Positions 1-9,543 of a DNA stretch of 64,000 nt are shown here, in pieces. Source of the stretch: Paenibacillus sp. 32352 (lineage in GTDB: Bacteria > Bacillota > Bacilli > Paenibacillales > NBRC-103111); assembly GCF_002042965.1 (NCBI RefSeq), contig NZ_MZNT01000002.1, positions 372,001-436,000 of the forward strand, given 5' to 3'. The notes beneath the pieces were generated by a model, which made no database searches, was not told the origin of the DNA, and was given only the letters and a program-made list of their open reading frames with translations. Each line of letters opens with the position of its first letter. Within the stretch, counting starts at the first letter, position 1. The translations under genes and the position numbers were made by a program.

Positions 1-3000
1 CGGTGGGCACGGTCTGCCGCTTGCTGCTCGACAGCCGGATTCCACCATAAATCATACAGCACGACCGTATCCGCTCCGGTTAAGTTGAGACCCGTACCTC
101 CCGCTTTCATGGAAATCAGGAACAAATCCCTCTCACCGTCATTAAATCGATTACACAGCTCTACACGTTCACGGGTAGGCGTGTCACCGTCCAGATAAAA
201 ATAGCGAATCCCCTGATACCCGAGCTCCTTGCCTATGAACTTCAGCATTTCTGTGAATTGAGAGAAAATGAGCATTCGCTTTCCCGCGCCGCGGCATTCC
301 TCCACGATATCGAGAAGCTGCTCGAGTTTGGCGGAGCTGCCTGCATAATCTTCGACGAAGAGAGCGGGATGGCAGCATATTTGGCGAAGGCGCGTCAATC
401 CGGCGAGTATTTTGATCCGGTTTTGCTGGAAGGTGTCCTCGTCCAGGTGCTTCAACGTTTCCTGCCGAAGCTTGGCCAAATAGGCTGCATACAGCTTCTT
501 CTGCTCCGGCAGCAGCTCGGAGGCTTGCAACGACTCGATTTTCTCCGGCAGCTCCCGCAGGACATCCGTCTTTAACCTGCGCAGCAGAAAAGGTCTGACG
601 CGGCGGGCCACTTGGTCCCGGGTTAGCTCGCTGAACGCTCTACGGCTGGCGAACAAGCCGGGGAAGACAGCGTCGAAGATGGACCAAAGCTCTTCCAAGC
701 GGTTTTCTATCGGTGTCCCGGTAAGAGCAAACCGATATTGGGCCCGGAGCTCTTTTACAGCTTGTGCAGTCTGGGTTGTATGATTCTTGAATACCTGAGC
801 CTCATCGAGGATCAGCGTATGAAACGACGGCTCCACATACATGGACAGGTCCCTTCGCAGCAGCGGATAGGATGTGATGATCACATCATACTGATGTGCG
901 GCTTTTACCATACGGCTTCGCTCTGCCCGAGTGCCGTCCACAACAAGGGCCCGGAGCTCAGGAGCAAACTTGTTCAGCTCATGAAGCCAGTTATAGGTCA
1001 GCGAGGCCGGGGAAACAATGATGGCGGGCACCTTCTGGCTTCGGATTTCCGGGAGCACGGATACCAGGAAAGATATGCTTTGCAGCGTCTTACCAAGTCC
1101 CATGTCGTCAGCCAAAATACCACCGAAGCGGTAATGGGCTAGCGTCTTCAACCACTGATACCCGTACTTCTGGTAATCCCGCAGTACTGAATCCAGATTA
1201 TCCGGAACGGGAAACTCAAGATGGTCCGGATTGCGCAGATTCTCCAGAAGTCTTCGGAATGATTTGCCCAGCTGAATCGAATGATTGCGGGTGTGGGAAT
1301 CGGTCAAATGAAGCGCACGGGTGACAGGCAGCTGGAAGGCCGTTCCCTTAAGATCATTTTGGCGTAAACCGACTTCGTTCATGAAGTTCACGATCGCTTG
1401 GAACTCTTCGCTTTCCAGAGGCATCAAGGCGCCGTTCGGCAGTCTGTAGTACCTGCGCTTCTCCTCCAGAGACTGTATCAGTGAGCGGATTTCCGACTCA
1501 GGAATGCCCTGAATATCGAATTTGAATTCCAGCCAATCTGTACGCTCATCCACATCCACCATGATTTTCGGTGGAGGATTCGTAAGGAGAAGTCTGACTT
1601 TCACGGCGGAGGTTGCGTACACCTTGACGAGCTTTTCCAGCTCGGGAACGATATGGTACAGAAAATCGTATTCGCCTTCCTCGTCCTCCATGAAATAGCC
1701 ACTTTCCGTCTTGACGAAGGCACTCTGGTCCATCAGCTCCAGAATGCGTCGTTCTTGTTCCCCGTCGCGCAAAAGGATATGGTCCGTCCCCCTATGAGGG
1801 CGATGTGACTCCAAAGGATTGATGACGATTTCGCCATAATGAAATTCCAGTCCGGCCAGGAGCCGGTCACGGACTCGATCCAGATACAGCTTGGCCTGTA
1901 AAGGCATCTGTGTAATGCGCTCCGTTACCGCCTTCGAAATATGGATGGAGCCGAGCTTCATGAGGCCAGGAATGACGGTTTCCATAAAGGATTCGATTTG
2001 TTCGGCTTGAATGAGGATCGTCTGCTTCTGAGAAGACTCCAGCATCTGCTTCAGCTGCGACAGCCTTTTGCAGGAATCCTCCTTCAGCTGGATCAACTTA
2101 CCTTCTGACAACACGACTTCATAAGCTTCCATGACCATTAATCGATCCAAGCCTTTAACGGATAACACGTAATCCGTCGATGAACGATCGAATTCAAAGC
2201 TAACCGGCAGAGGCTCGCTGCTAAGCTGAAGCCCGTCAAGCAGGCGGCCGCCCATATCAAGCTTGACTGATGGAGCGGAAGAGAGCAGAGGGAGGAGCGT
2301 CCCCCAGAAAAAAGGCGGGATCGGGAGCAGACGATCGTTAGACTGATGCGGAACGGTTCCGGGTGTCCGGCCGGCTGTTTCCCGATACATGCTCTCATGC
2401 CGATGGATCTTGATCAATTGCCGAAACAGCGCATCGTGCTCCTGTTGAAAGCTGTGCAGCTTTGGATCATAAGTGAATTGCGCGGAAAATGTCACGGCTT
2501 CCCCGCGTTCAAGCCGGTCAAGAAAATCCCTTATATGCTGAACGATATATAACCGTTTGGGTCCCAGCCTGATTTCGATGCCGAACATATACTTGTGGTA
2601 GCCATAGGCGAAGGGCTTGCAAAGGATCTCCACTTGAAGGGGCTCCCTCTCATCCAGAAGGGACTTTGCTCGAACGGTTCGAAGCGGCTTCACGGCGAAC
2701 AAGCCCAGCATGTCTCCCACGATATGTGCGTCTGCTGCTGCTGAACCGGTATCCGCAACGCTTGGAAGCTCTTCAGACTCGGACGAAGTCTCCTGGGGCT
2801 CAAGCTCAACCGTACCGTCACGGCGGGCTGCTTGAATGTACAGCAAGGCTGCGGCGATATGCTTACAATATTTGTCATAGGACTTCAGTGTGGGACAAGT
2901 ACATTTTGCCAGAACATTGCCGCGGCGATCGAATTGTACCGTACAATGCAGAAGGTTCTTTTTGTCCTCGGCTACCTTGATTTCGAAGAGGGCCGTCCAG

Positions 3001-3113
3001 GGATCGTAATGGAACAAAGAGGCCTTACCTGCCCGATAATAGGCATCCCCTTTGTCGTAAGCAAGCTGGCCGCACAACTGCTTGATGACTTTGCTTGTCA
3101 ATTGTAGGCTCAT
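1..3113 (-). CDS. SNF2-family helicase with SWIM zinc finger (C-terminus cut by window edge)
   Basis: About 1037 residues are present; the stop lies beyond base 1. The likely role is ATP-dependent remodelling or translocation on DNA, for example in repair or in assisting transcription; the exact bacterial role is not known. A SWIM zinc finger (CxC then CxH, about residues 71-86) sits near the N-terminus. A roughly 500-residue variable region follows, then the SNF2 ATPase: the Walker A loop DDMGLGKT near residue 668, DEAQ near 770, TGTPIEN, and a helicase C domain with SQFTEML and GLNLT. The sequence ends inside motif VI (QAADRAHR), so only the last tens of residues should be missing. The start ATG at 3113 has an AAAGGA ribosome site upstream. 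Family identity is secure; function is inferred. Confidence 0.93.
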   Translation of the reverse strand, partial: MSLQLTSKVIKQLCGQLAYDKGDAYYRAGKASLFHYDPWTALFEIKVAEDKKNLLHCTVQFDRRGNVLAKCTCPTLKSYDKYCKHIAAALLYIQAARRDGTVELEPQETSSESEELPSVADTGSAAADAHIVGDMLGLFAVKPLRTVRAKSLLDEREPLQVEILCKPFAYGYHKYMFGIEIRLGPKRLYIVQHIRDFLDRLERGEAVTFSAQFTYDPKLHSFQQEHDALFRQLIKIHRHESMYRETAGRTPGTVPHQSNDRLLPIPPFFWGTLLPLLSSAPSVKLDMGGRLLDGLQLSSEPLPVSFEFDRSSTDYVLSVKGLDRLMVMEAYEVVLSEGKLIQLKEDSCKRLSQLKQMLESSQKQTILIQAEQIESFMETVIPGLMKLGSIHISKAVTERITQMPLQAKLYLDRVRDRLLAGLEFHYGEIVINPLESHRPHRGTDHILLRDGEQERRILELMDQSAFVKTESGYFMEDEEGEYDFLYHIVPELEKLVKVYATSAVKVRLLLTNPPPKIMVDVDERTDWLEFKFDIQGIPESEIRSLIQSLEEKRRYYRLPNGALMPLESEEFQAIVNFMNEVGLRQNDLKGTAFQLPVTRALHLTDSHTRNHSIQLGKSFRRLLENLRNPDHLEFPVPDNLDSVLRDYQKYGYQWLKTLAHYRFGGILADDMGLGKTLQSISFLVSVLPEIRSQKVPAIIVSPASLTYNWLHELNKFAPELRALVVDGTRAERSRMVKAAHQYDVIITSYPLLRRDLSMYVEPSFHTLILDEAQVFKNHTTQTAQAVKELRAQYRFALTGTPIENRLEELWSIFDAVFPGLFASRRAFSELTRDQVARRVRPFLLRRLKTDVLRELPEKIESLQASELLPEQKKLYAAYLAKLRQETLKHLDEDTFQQNRIKILAGLTRLRQICCHPALFVEDYAGSSAKLEQLLDIVEECRGAGKRMLIFSQFTEMLKFIGKELGYQGIRYFYLDGDTPTRERVELCNRFNDGERDLFLISMKAGGTGLNLTGADTVVLYDLWWNPAVEQQAADRAH

Positions 3114-3325
3114 GGAATAAATCCTTTCTTTCGCTTCCGGTATCGTTATCTTCTATCATAGCAGAAATCCGGAGAAAGAAAAGAACGGATGTTCTTAGTC
3201 AGCAAGCATGGAACATTAGGGAGGATTGTGGTATGCTTCTTGAAAGCTTATTTTTATGCTCTCGCCTGAACTGCCCGGCAGAAGAGGATGATTCCACTGT
3301 CTAATAGTCTAAGGAGGGAATACTT

Positions 3326-3718
3326 ATGAATGATTCATTTATTCACATCAAGTCCATAGATGGGGATTTAAAGCTGGTTCATAAAAAAAGAGACTTCGGT
3401 ATTACCGTATCCACGAAGGAATTGGTCTACCAGAAGCCGCATGTCAACTATCACATCAAGCTCGAAGATATCGTCAGTATCGTCCCTTTTGACATAGCCG
3501 AATTGAAAGCTATCACATTCAAAAACCGCCGCAATCAAGGAAGTGAATTGATGAACATGTCAGCAGGCATGCCTCATTACAAAATTCATGCTCAACAAGC
3601 GATTCTGCACAATCGCAGCGGCATCTTTCCACTCGGATCGGCACAATTCATTCTTCCCATTCATCATGATCTGCTGCTGGCTATCTCTCAATACAGCGGT
3701 CTTAGTGCGGTAGTCTAA
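3326..3718 (+). CDS. hypothetical protein, 130 aa
   Basis: I do not recognise this protein. It is a soluble 130-residue chain with no signal peptide or membrane segment. The N-terminal half is rich in alternating hydrophobic residues that suggest beta strands, and the C-terminal half contains several His residues (PHYKIH, ILPIHHD). The start is well supported by a near-perfect AAGGAGGG site about 8 bases upstream of ATG 3326. It stands alone between the divergent SNF2 gene and the convergent metallophosphoesterase. Coding status is inferred from the ribosome site, length and lack of a competing frame. Confidence 0.7.
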   Translation: MNDSFIHIKSIDGDLKLVHKKRDFGITVSTKELVYQKPHVNYHIKLEDIVSIVPFDIAELKAITFKNRRNQGSELMNMSAGMPHYKIHAQQAILHNRSGIFPLGSAQFILPIHHDLLLAISQYSGLSAVV

Positions 3719-3745
3719 CATTATTGGAATGCCGCGACATGATTC

Positions 3746-4726
3746 CTAACGAATCTTTATAACAAATTGGGCCTCAGGAATCCAGCGCTGCTTATAGAAG
3801 TCGCGGCCTCTGATCGTCACTGAATCTTTTCTGACTTCTATGTACAAGCCTTCGCTGGCTTCGGGCTCCAATGGTTTTTCGGCCCCGCTGGCATCACCGG
3901 TCCATGGCTGTTCAACAGAAGAAGAGTTGACTATGACAAACCGGTTTTTCACCAAGGTATCAGGTAGCTTCAACTCCCAATGAGTATGTCCCGTGAACAG
4001 AATGACCTGAGGGTATTTGGACAATATCTTTTTTAATTGCTCGTGCTGGATCACGGCTCTGTTATTGACGCAGCAGCCGGTGGTTCCGGAGACGGTATTC
4101 GGCAGGGGTTGGTGTAGGAAGACAAAGATCGGCTGGTGATTCGAGGCCTCCTTCTGCAGCGCCGTCTGCAGCCAATCCAGCTGCCCAGGGGATAAATAAG
4201 CATCCTCGCGATTCTCGCTGTCCGATTGCCGGTACTGCTCGGAACCGAGGAAAATGAAAGAATAACCCTTCAACCGCTTTTTGTAATACACAGCTGGCTC
4301 CCCGTTAAACTTTAAAAAACGCCCGATAGAAGCCTTCTCCGTCTCCCCGTTGGGAAAGCCTGCTTCGCTCCATTGCCCTTCTGCTCCATGCCAAGCCTGA
4401 TAATATTCGTGATTCCCCATAGTTGAGTAAACTGCGTCCGGATGCGGTGAGCGGTTAAGCAGCTCCTGCAGCTTATCATAATCCTCCTGCCGGCCATCGG
4501 TTAAATCGCCGTTCAAGATCAGCGCATCTTCCTCCGGGTTAATACGGTGCAGGTCGGTTAATGCCGCTTTGAATTTGTCCTGCGCTCGGGTATCCCACGA
4601 TTGGATGTGAATATCGCTAAGTACGGAAAAAGACAGGATCGGCTTTTCTTCAGCCTGTGATGCGGCTTGCGGGGACGACAACAGGATACCAATGATTAAC
4701 GTGACGTACAATGTCCTTTTCTTCAT
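3746..4726 (-). CDS. secreted calcineurin-like metallophosphoesterase
   Basis: This is a 326-residue dinuclear-metal phosphoesterase that probably acts outside the membrane. A typical Sec signal peptide occupies about residues 1-25 (KKR followed by a hydrophobic stretch, then an Ala/Ser/Gln-rich cleavage region). The family's metal-binding blocks appear in order: SDIHIQ near residue 38, NGDLTDG near 72, MGNHEYY near 104, FLHQP in the second half and FTGHTHW near 245. Two adjacent cysteines (TGCCVN) lie between the last two blocks. The substrate cannot be read from the sequence; relatives act on nucleotides, phospholipids or wall polymers. The gene stands alone, convergent with the 130-residue hypothetical gene. 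Confidence 0.9.
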   Translation of the reverse strand: MKKRTLYVTLIIGILLSSPQAASQAEEKPILSFSVLSDIHIQSWDTRAQDKFKAALTDLHRINPEEDALILNGDLTDGRQEDYDKLQELLNRSPHPDAVYSTMGNHEYYQAWHGAEGQWSEAGFPNGETEKASIGRFLKFNGEPAVYYKKRLKGYSFIFLGSEQYRQSDSENREDAYLSPGQLDWLQTALQKEASNHQPIFVFLHQPLPNTVSGTTGCCVNNRAVIQHEQLKKILSKYPQVILFTGHTHWELKLPDTLVKNRFVIVNSSSVEQPWTGDASGAEKPLEPEASEGLYIEVRKDSVTIRGRDFYKQRWIPEAQFVIKIR

Positions 4727-5216
4727 AGGTCTGCCTCCTCTGCCTTAATTACCCGTAGTATTTGCAGAAAGAAACGTTTTGTTCCGCGCTAGGCACCTTC
4801 CTGCCGCTTTCTCCTTATCCTTTGTTACTTGCTGAACAGCTGACTTGCGTACAAGTCGTGGTCGGCAAGACTTCTTGTTTTAGCCTAATGCTTGAATGTT
4901 CGAAGAATGTAAGCTCCGTATAGAGTTTTGATGAAGCGGATAAAGAGGTAAAAAGGTTCAAAAATATGGTTATTTTGGCTTATGGGCTTTGAAACGGAGG
5001 TTTTATAACAGGGAATGGAAGTGATTTTTGAGACTTTTTACACGGACGGAAAGACTTTCGAACCAATGTTCGCCATAACTTCATCCATTTGATTTTAGGA
5101 TTGTTGGTGAATACCCATTTCACAGATTTGCCTTTATTCTTAAAGATGGTTTGGTATCAACATCAACATGAAACAACAAATTTCGACACCGACGAAGAAG
5201 AGAGGGCATAAGCAGG
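4727..5216. other. intergenic region between divergent genes
   Basis: This 490-base spacer separates the metallophosphoesterase (leftward) from the SLH-domain gene (rightward). It should carry both promoters, but I see no box close enough to consensus to call. No convincing short ORF, RNA structure or repeat is visible. The right end contains the AGAGGG ribosome site for the SLH gene. Confidence 0.5.
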
Positions 5217-6452
5217 ATGAAGATGTTGCGTTGGATGGCAGTCTCGATGGCCTTATTTACGGGCTTATCTGGAACTGCGTGGGGTCAGCCGGTTGAAAAA
5301 CCGCTTTTTCAAGATGTGAAGGGACATTGGGCGGAACAAACGATTACACGATTGGTAGATGAAGGAATATTGGACGGTTTTCCGGACGGGACCTTCCGGC
5401 CGAATGATCCTGTAACGGCAGATCAGTTTATTAAAATGCTGCTGCTGTCGTACACCCAGGTATATCCGAATGGAGAACGCAAATGGACAAATGAGTTCAC
5501 ACAGTCATTAAGCGCAGGGAACCGTAACATTTTGCAGCAGGATTACCGGAACTTTGATTTTAAACCGAGTACGGTAGGCTATTGGGCGAAGCCTTACATC
5601 GATTTGGCCAGCGATCTGCAGTTTATAAGCAAAAGCCAATTTCCGGATTTCAAAGCAAAGCTGAAGCGTGAGCAGGTTGCCGAGGTCATTTACTATACGG
5701 CGAAGGAAACCGAGTATTTGGAAAATGAACAGTACAGCATGGCGGCAGCGGCTGTCATGGGGGACCTTCAGAGCGCGAAGCCGCGCGAGCAGAGGTTTGT
5801 TGCCGAAGCCTATGCGAAAGGAATCATGGAAGGTTATCCGAACGGGTATTTCGGAATCGGCCGTGAAGTGACGCGGGCGGAAGCGCTGACCATATTGGAA
5901 AGAATTATACATAAAGATAAGCGTATCAGCGTGAAGACGGCGGATAACTCATTGGAGAAGATCGTTCCTGCCAAAGACGGAAGCTACAAGAAGCTGATTT
6001 TTCCCGATCAGAAAATGCTGAAGGCTTATGATGTGCTGCAGGAAGCGGCAAAACGCCGGGGAACGAACTATGATCTGGAGGAGACGACGCTCAAGCTGTA
6101 TAAGGATGCGGAAGCGAAAGCGAAGGACTTGAGTAAATCCAGCGCCTCTGCCGTATCGGGTGAAGAGGTATCCTTGTGGCTGGAGCCGGAGTATAAAACC
6201 TACGGTGTCACGGTGCATGTGCAAGAGGGGATGCTGGCAAGGAATCAGGAAGCGATCAAGACGTTCACGAATTACTTGTTCTCATTCGATGCGATGGCAT
6301 TCGATGATTTGTTCCTGCAGGTCTATAATCAGGTAGTTCTAGGCCAGGCTGTGGAAACGCATACTGTACAGGTCGGAGCCTATGCTGTTGAGGTGCATGT
6401 TGAAAGCGACGGCGAGACGATAGTATTCTCCATATTGGAGAAAAACGGATAA
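5217..6452 (+). CDS. secreted protein with three SLH domains
   Basis: This 411-residue exported protein is probably anchored to the pyruvylated secondary cell-wall polymer through SLH domains. A signal peptide covers about residues 1-23. SLH 1 (about 30-75) includes FQDVKGHWA and GFPDGTFRPNDPVT; SLH 2 (about 110-165) is degenerate; SLH 3 (about 190-235) includes GIMEGYPNGYFGIGREVTRAE. Residues 240-411 resemble no family I know, so the exposed function is unknown. An AGAGGG site lies 11 bases before ATG 5217; a second ATG two codons later is also possible. A bidirectional terminator follows. Confidence 0.92.
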   Translation: MKMLRWMAVSMALFTGLSGTAWGQPVEKPLFQDVKGHWAEQTITRLVDEGILDGFPDGTFRPNDPVTADQFIKMLLLSYTQVYPNGERKWTNEFTQSLSAGNRNILQQDYRNFDFKPSTVGYWAKPYIDLASDLQFISKSQFPDFKAKLKREQVAEVIYYTAKETEYLENEQYSMAAAAVMGDLQSAKPREQRFVAEAYAKGIMEGYPNGYFGIGREVTRAEALTILERIIHKDKRISVKTADNSLEKIVPAKDGSYKKLIFPDQKMLKAYDVLQEAAKRRGTNYDLEETTLKLYKDAEAKAKDLSKSSASAVSGEEVSLWLEPEYKTYGVTVHVQEGMLARNQEAIKTFTNYLFSFDAMAFDDLFLQVYNQVVLGQAVETHTVQVGAYAVEVHVESDGETIVFSILEKNG

Positions 6453-6475
6453 GGAATAACTACCGGCAAATAAAC

Positions 6476-6526
6476 AAAAGACATGCTCTAAGCACCGCAA
6501 TGATGCTTTAGGGCATGTCTTTTTTT
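6476..6526. terminator. bidirectional rho-independent terminator
   Basis: An AAGACATGC...GCATGTCTT stem with a long U tract on the plus strand and TTTTGTTT on the minus strand sits between the convergent SLH and uraA genes, so it can serve both. Confidence 0.85.
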
Positions 6527-6566
6527 AGAGCAAAGCCGTTATTTCTACGAGAGCCTGATGTGAGTC

Positions 6567-7835
6567 TTATTCATTGGAAAGCTTTAAGGTTTCAATCAGC
6601 TTGAAGAACAAGCTGAGCAGGATAGCAATAATGGTAGCGAGCGCCATTCCTTTGAGGGCGAAGCTGCCAATAGTCACCGTAGCCCCGCTGATTCCGATAA
6701 CCAGTACAATGGTCGTCAAAATCAGGTTGGTCGCTTTGGAATAGTCGACCTTGGTCTCTACCAGCATCCGGATCCCCGAAGCCGCGATAACTCCGAACAG
6801 CAGCAGGGATACGCCTCCCATAACGGGAGTTGGGATTGTAGTAATCAAGGCTGCCAGCTTTCCGCAGAACGAGAGCAGGATGGCAAGGACGGCCGCTCCC
6901 CCGATAACCCAAGTGGAGTATACGCGGGTTAAGGCCATAACGCCGATATTTTCGCCATATGTAGTGTTGGGAGTAGAGCCTGCGAAGCCGGATATGACGG
7001 TCGAAATTCCGTTGCCGAGCAAAGAGCGGAACAACCCGGGCTCTTTGGACAAATCTTTGCCGACGATATTGCTTGTTACAATCAGGTGGCCGATATGCTC
7101 GGCGACTACGACCAGAGCGGCAGGAGCGATGATGGCAATAGCGCTTGGGCTGAATTCCGGCTTGTAATAAGTAGGCCAGGATAACAGGGATGCTTGAGCT
7201 ACCGCATCGAACTTCACATAACCTAGGAAGTAGGCTACGATATAACCGCATATGATGCCAACGAGAATTGGAATGATCTTAAGAAAGCCGCGGAACATGA
7301 CGTTGCCTATGATCGTAATCAGCAATGTTACCGTTGCGATCAGTATCGCGTTCGGATCGAAGCTCCAATCTGCAGGTGCGTCGGCAGGCTTGATGTAACC
7401 GGCCATTCCGGCTGCCGTCGGCACCAGCTCCAGACCGATAACCGCAACGATAGCTCCCATGGCTGCCGGAGGAAAGACGACATCGAGCCAGCCGGTGCCT
7501 ATAAATTTGATCAGCAACGAGATCAGGATGAAGATGATACCGGTTACGATGAAGCCGCCAAGCGCCGCACCATAGGACTGACTTGACAGGACAACGAAGA
7601 CCGGGGACAGGAAGGCGAAGCTGGACCCGAGGAAGGCGGGAATTCTGCCCTTGCACAGGAGCAGGTAGAGCAGGGTTCCAATACCGTTCATCAGCAGGAT
7701 GGTTGCCGGGTCTACCTTGAACAATAAAGGCACCAGGACATTGGAGCCGAACATCGCAAACAAATGCTGTAAGCTCAGAGGGATGCTCTGTAGCAGCGGC
7801 GGACGTTCGTCAACTTGAATTTCACGTTGCAGCAT
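6567..7835 (-). CDS. uraA: uracil permease (nucleobase:cation symporter-2 family)
   Basis: This 422-residue integral membrane protein probably imports uracil with protons. It has about 14 hydrophobic segments. UraA signature sequences are visible: VAEHIGHL in the middle (the E and H that contact uracil and the coupling site in E. coli UraA) and GSTPNTTYGENIGV shortly after (second conserved Glu). The N-terminal block around QHLFAMFGSNVLVP is also typical. The gene stands alone here, away from pyr genes. An inverted repeat surrounds its probable -10 box, and I see no PyrR-type leader. Start ATG 7835 follows an AAGGAG site. Confidence 0.93.
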   Translation of the reverse strand: MLQREIQVDERPPLLQSIPLSLQHLFAMFGSNVLVPLLFKVDPATILLMNGIGTLLYLLLCKGRIPAFLGSSFAFLSPVFVVLSSQSYGAALGGFIVTGIIFILISLLIKFIGTGWLDVVFPPAAMGAIVAVIGLELVPTAAGMAGYIKPADAPADWSFDPNAILIATVTLLITIIGNVMFRGFLKIIPILVGIICGYIVAYFLGYVKFDAVAQASLLSWPTYYKPEFSPSAIAIIAPAALVVVAEHIGHLIVTSNIVGKDLSKEPGLFRSLLGNGISTVISGFAGSTPNTTYGENIGVMALTRVYSTWVIGGAAVLAILLSFCGKLAALITTIPTPVMGGVSLLLFGVIAASGIRMLVETKVDYSKATNLILTTIVLVIGISGATVTIGSFALKGMALATIIAILLSLFFKLIETLKLSNE

Positions 7836-7874
7836 AATGACACTCCTTGAGATAGAATAATTTCGGATCTAAAA

Positions 7875-7905
7875 ACACTTTCATTATAGTATCAGAAGAA
7901 AGTGT
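7875..7905 (-). promoter_or_regulatory. inverted repeat enclosing the probable uraA -10 box
   Basis: ACACTTTC (7875-7882) and GAAAGTGT (7898-7905) form a perfect 8-bp inverted repeat. On the minus strand TATAAT (7888-7883) lies inside it, about 50 bases before the uraA start. The -35 region is poor. The layout suits a repressor operator; the regulator is unknown. Confidence 0.5.
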
Positions 7906-7972
7906 CGTTTGGAATCGGTTTTTTAAAATTTTTGTCACATTCGATGTCATGGATCATCCTATATACTTGGAC

Positions 7973-8001
7973 TTTACGTGAGGTGTTCGATTGGATATAA
8001 T
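7973..8001 (+). promoter_or_regulatory. probable promoter of the MATE gene
   Basis: TTTACG (7973-7978), a 17-base spacer and TATAAT (7996-8001) give a plausible sigma-A promoter about 80 bases upstream of the MATE start. Confidence 0.5.
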
Positions 8002-8041
8002 TATTTTTATTGGTAAATAATTTGTCTGTAAAAGAAGTTTA

Positions 8042-8063
8042 GGGCAGCTAATGGCTGCCCTTT
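8042..8063 (+). other. GC-rich hairpin in the MATE leader
   Basis: GGGCAGC and GCTGCCC form a strong stem followed by only TTT, between the probable promoter and the start codon. It could be a weak attenuator or a 5' stabilising hairpin. It matches no riboswitch I know. Confidence 0.45.
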
Positions 8064-8081
8064 GCGCTGGGAGAGTGAACT

Positions 8082-9473
8082 ATGGCCTATCAGATGGACT
8101 CATCGCTAACGGAAGGATCTATTGGAAAAAAGCTTTTTTTATTTTCGCTGCCCTTGCTAATGGGGAACGTTCTTCAATCGCTGAACGGAACGATCAATTC
8201 CATATGGGTTGGCAACTATTTGGGTGAGAGCGCCTTCGCCGCTACATCCAATGCAAACAATATTATGTTTTTTCTGCTGAGCCTGGTGTTTGGTATCGGA
8301 ATGGCTTCTACGATCCTGATCGGACAGAGCGTAGGAGCGCAGGATGAAACGCAGGCTAAGAGGGTAGTCGGCACAAGCGCCTTGTTCTTTCTATTATTGT
8401 CTTTGGTAATAACCGCCATTGGCTTGGTGTTTTCCCCGGCCATCCTGCGCGGGATGAATACACCGCCTGACGCTATGGATTTTGCCATTTCGTATTTACG
8501 TATTATTTTCATCGGCTTGCCGTTTATGTACGTGTACAACTTTATCATGATGATCATGCGCGGAGCGGGAGACGCAAGAACGCCGTTTTATTTTCTATTA
8601 ATCTCCACGTTCCTGGATATCGTGTTGAATCCGCTGTTCATTTTCGGCTGGGGACCCGTCCCGGCTTTAGGAATATCCGGCTCTGCCGTCGCGACGGTCA
8701 TCGCACAGTTTGCCAGCCTGGTGTGTCTTATCATATTCCTCTATCGTAAAAAGCATTATTTAAGAATCACACGCGAGGATTTGCCTTATCTGAGATTTGA
8801 CGGTCAAATTATCGGATCGCTTGTAAAAAAAGGCGTGCCGATGGGGCTGCAAATGCTGATCGTGTCAACAAGCGCTATCGCGGTAATTAACCTGGTTAAC
8901 GGTTATGGCTCCGTGGCTACGGCGGCTTTTGGCGCGGCGATGCAGCTATCGAGCTACGTTCAGATGCCGGCCATGGCTATAGGCGGAGCGGTCTCGACAC
9001 TGGCGGCGCAAAATGTGGGAGCGGGCAAGTGGGATCGCGTCCATAAAACGACGATGATGGGGATTATGATCAATTTCGTCATGACCGGCGTATTGGTCGG
9101 TCTGATCTATCTGTTCAATAAGCAGGCGCTCGGTCTTTTCCTGAATGATCAGGAAGCGATCGACATCGGGATGCGTATCAACCTGATTACCCTGTGGGGC
9201 TTTATTCTGTTCGGCATTACATTTGTCGTGTCCGGGGTCGTTCGGGCAACCGGGGCGGTTATGGTGCCGTTGTTTACAACGTTCCTGGCCTTATGGTGTA
9301 TTCGGATTCCTATTTCGTACTTTTTGAGCGGAAAATACGGCTTGGATGCCATCTGGTGGAGCTTCCCTATCGGATTTACGATCGGTATTATACTCTCGAT
9401 CTGGTACTACGTGTGGGGGAACTGGAAGGATGCCAAGATGCTCACAGCGAAGAAGACGCAGGCAGCGAACTAA
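8082..9473 (+). CDS. MATE family efflux transporter
   Basis: This 463-residue, 12-helix cation-coupled efflux protein probably exports drugs or metabolites. Hydrophobic segments are spaced as in the NorM/DinF group. The two internal repeats show related starts (PLLMGNVLQSLNGTINSIWVG near residue 25 and PMGLQMLIVSTSAIAVINLV near 250). SxGVxRATG, here VSGVVRATG, occurs near residue 385. The substrate cannot be predicted. It is divergent from uraA, monocistronic, and followed by a terminator. Start ATG 8082 is preceded by GGGAGAG. Confidence 0.92.
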   Translation: MAYQMDSSLTEGSIGKKLFLFSLPLLMGNVLQSLNGTINSIWVGNYLGESAFAATSNANNIMFFLLSLVFGIGMASTILIGQSVGAQDETQAKRVVGTSALFFLLLSLVITAIGLVFSPAILRGMNTPPDAMDFAISYLRIIFIGLPFMYVYNFIMMIMRGAGDARTPFYFLLISTFLDIVLNPLFIFGWGPVPALGISGSAVATVIAQFASLVCLIIFLYRKKHYLRITREDLPYLRFDGQIIGSLVKKGVPMGLQMLIVSTSAIAVINLVNGYGSVATAAFGAAMQLSSYVQMPAMAIGGAVSTLAAQNVGAGKWDRVHKTTMMGIMINFVMTGVLVGLIYLFNKQALGLFLNDQEAIDIGMRINLITLWGFILFGITFVVSGVVRATGAVMVPLFTTFLALWCIRIPISYFLSGKYGLDAIWWSFPIGFTIGIILSIWYYVWGNWKDAKMLTAKKTQAAN

Positions 9474-9499
9474 CTCAGGTGCAGTACAGATTCACACCA

Positions 9500-9533
9500 A
9501 AGAAGTCCTTATTAAGAAGGGCTTCTTTTTTTA
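9500..9533 (+). terminator. rho-independent terminator of the MATE gene
   Basis: AAGAAGTCCTT pairs with AAGGGCTTCTT (one G-U pair) and is followed by seven T residues. Confidence 0.85.
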
Positions 9534-9543
9534 TAGGTGTAAG

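Noticed and set aside
184..3304. Several rightward and leftward ORFs of 60-134 codons inside the SNF2 gene region
   Set aside because: They lie opposite to or out of frame with one continuous leftward SNF2 reading frame that has all helicase motifs; none has a ribosome site.
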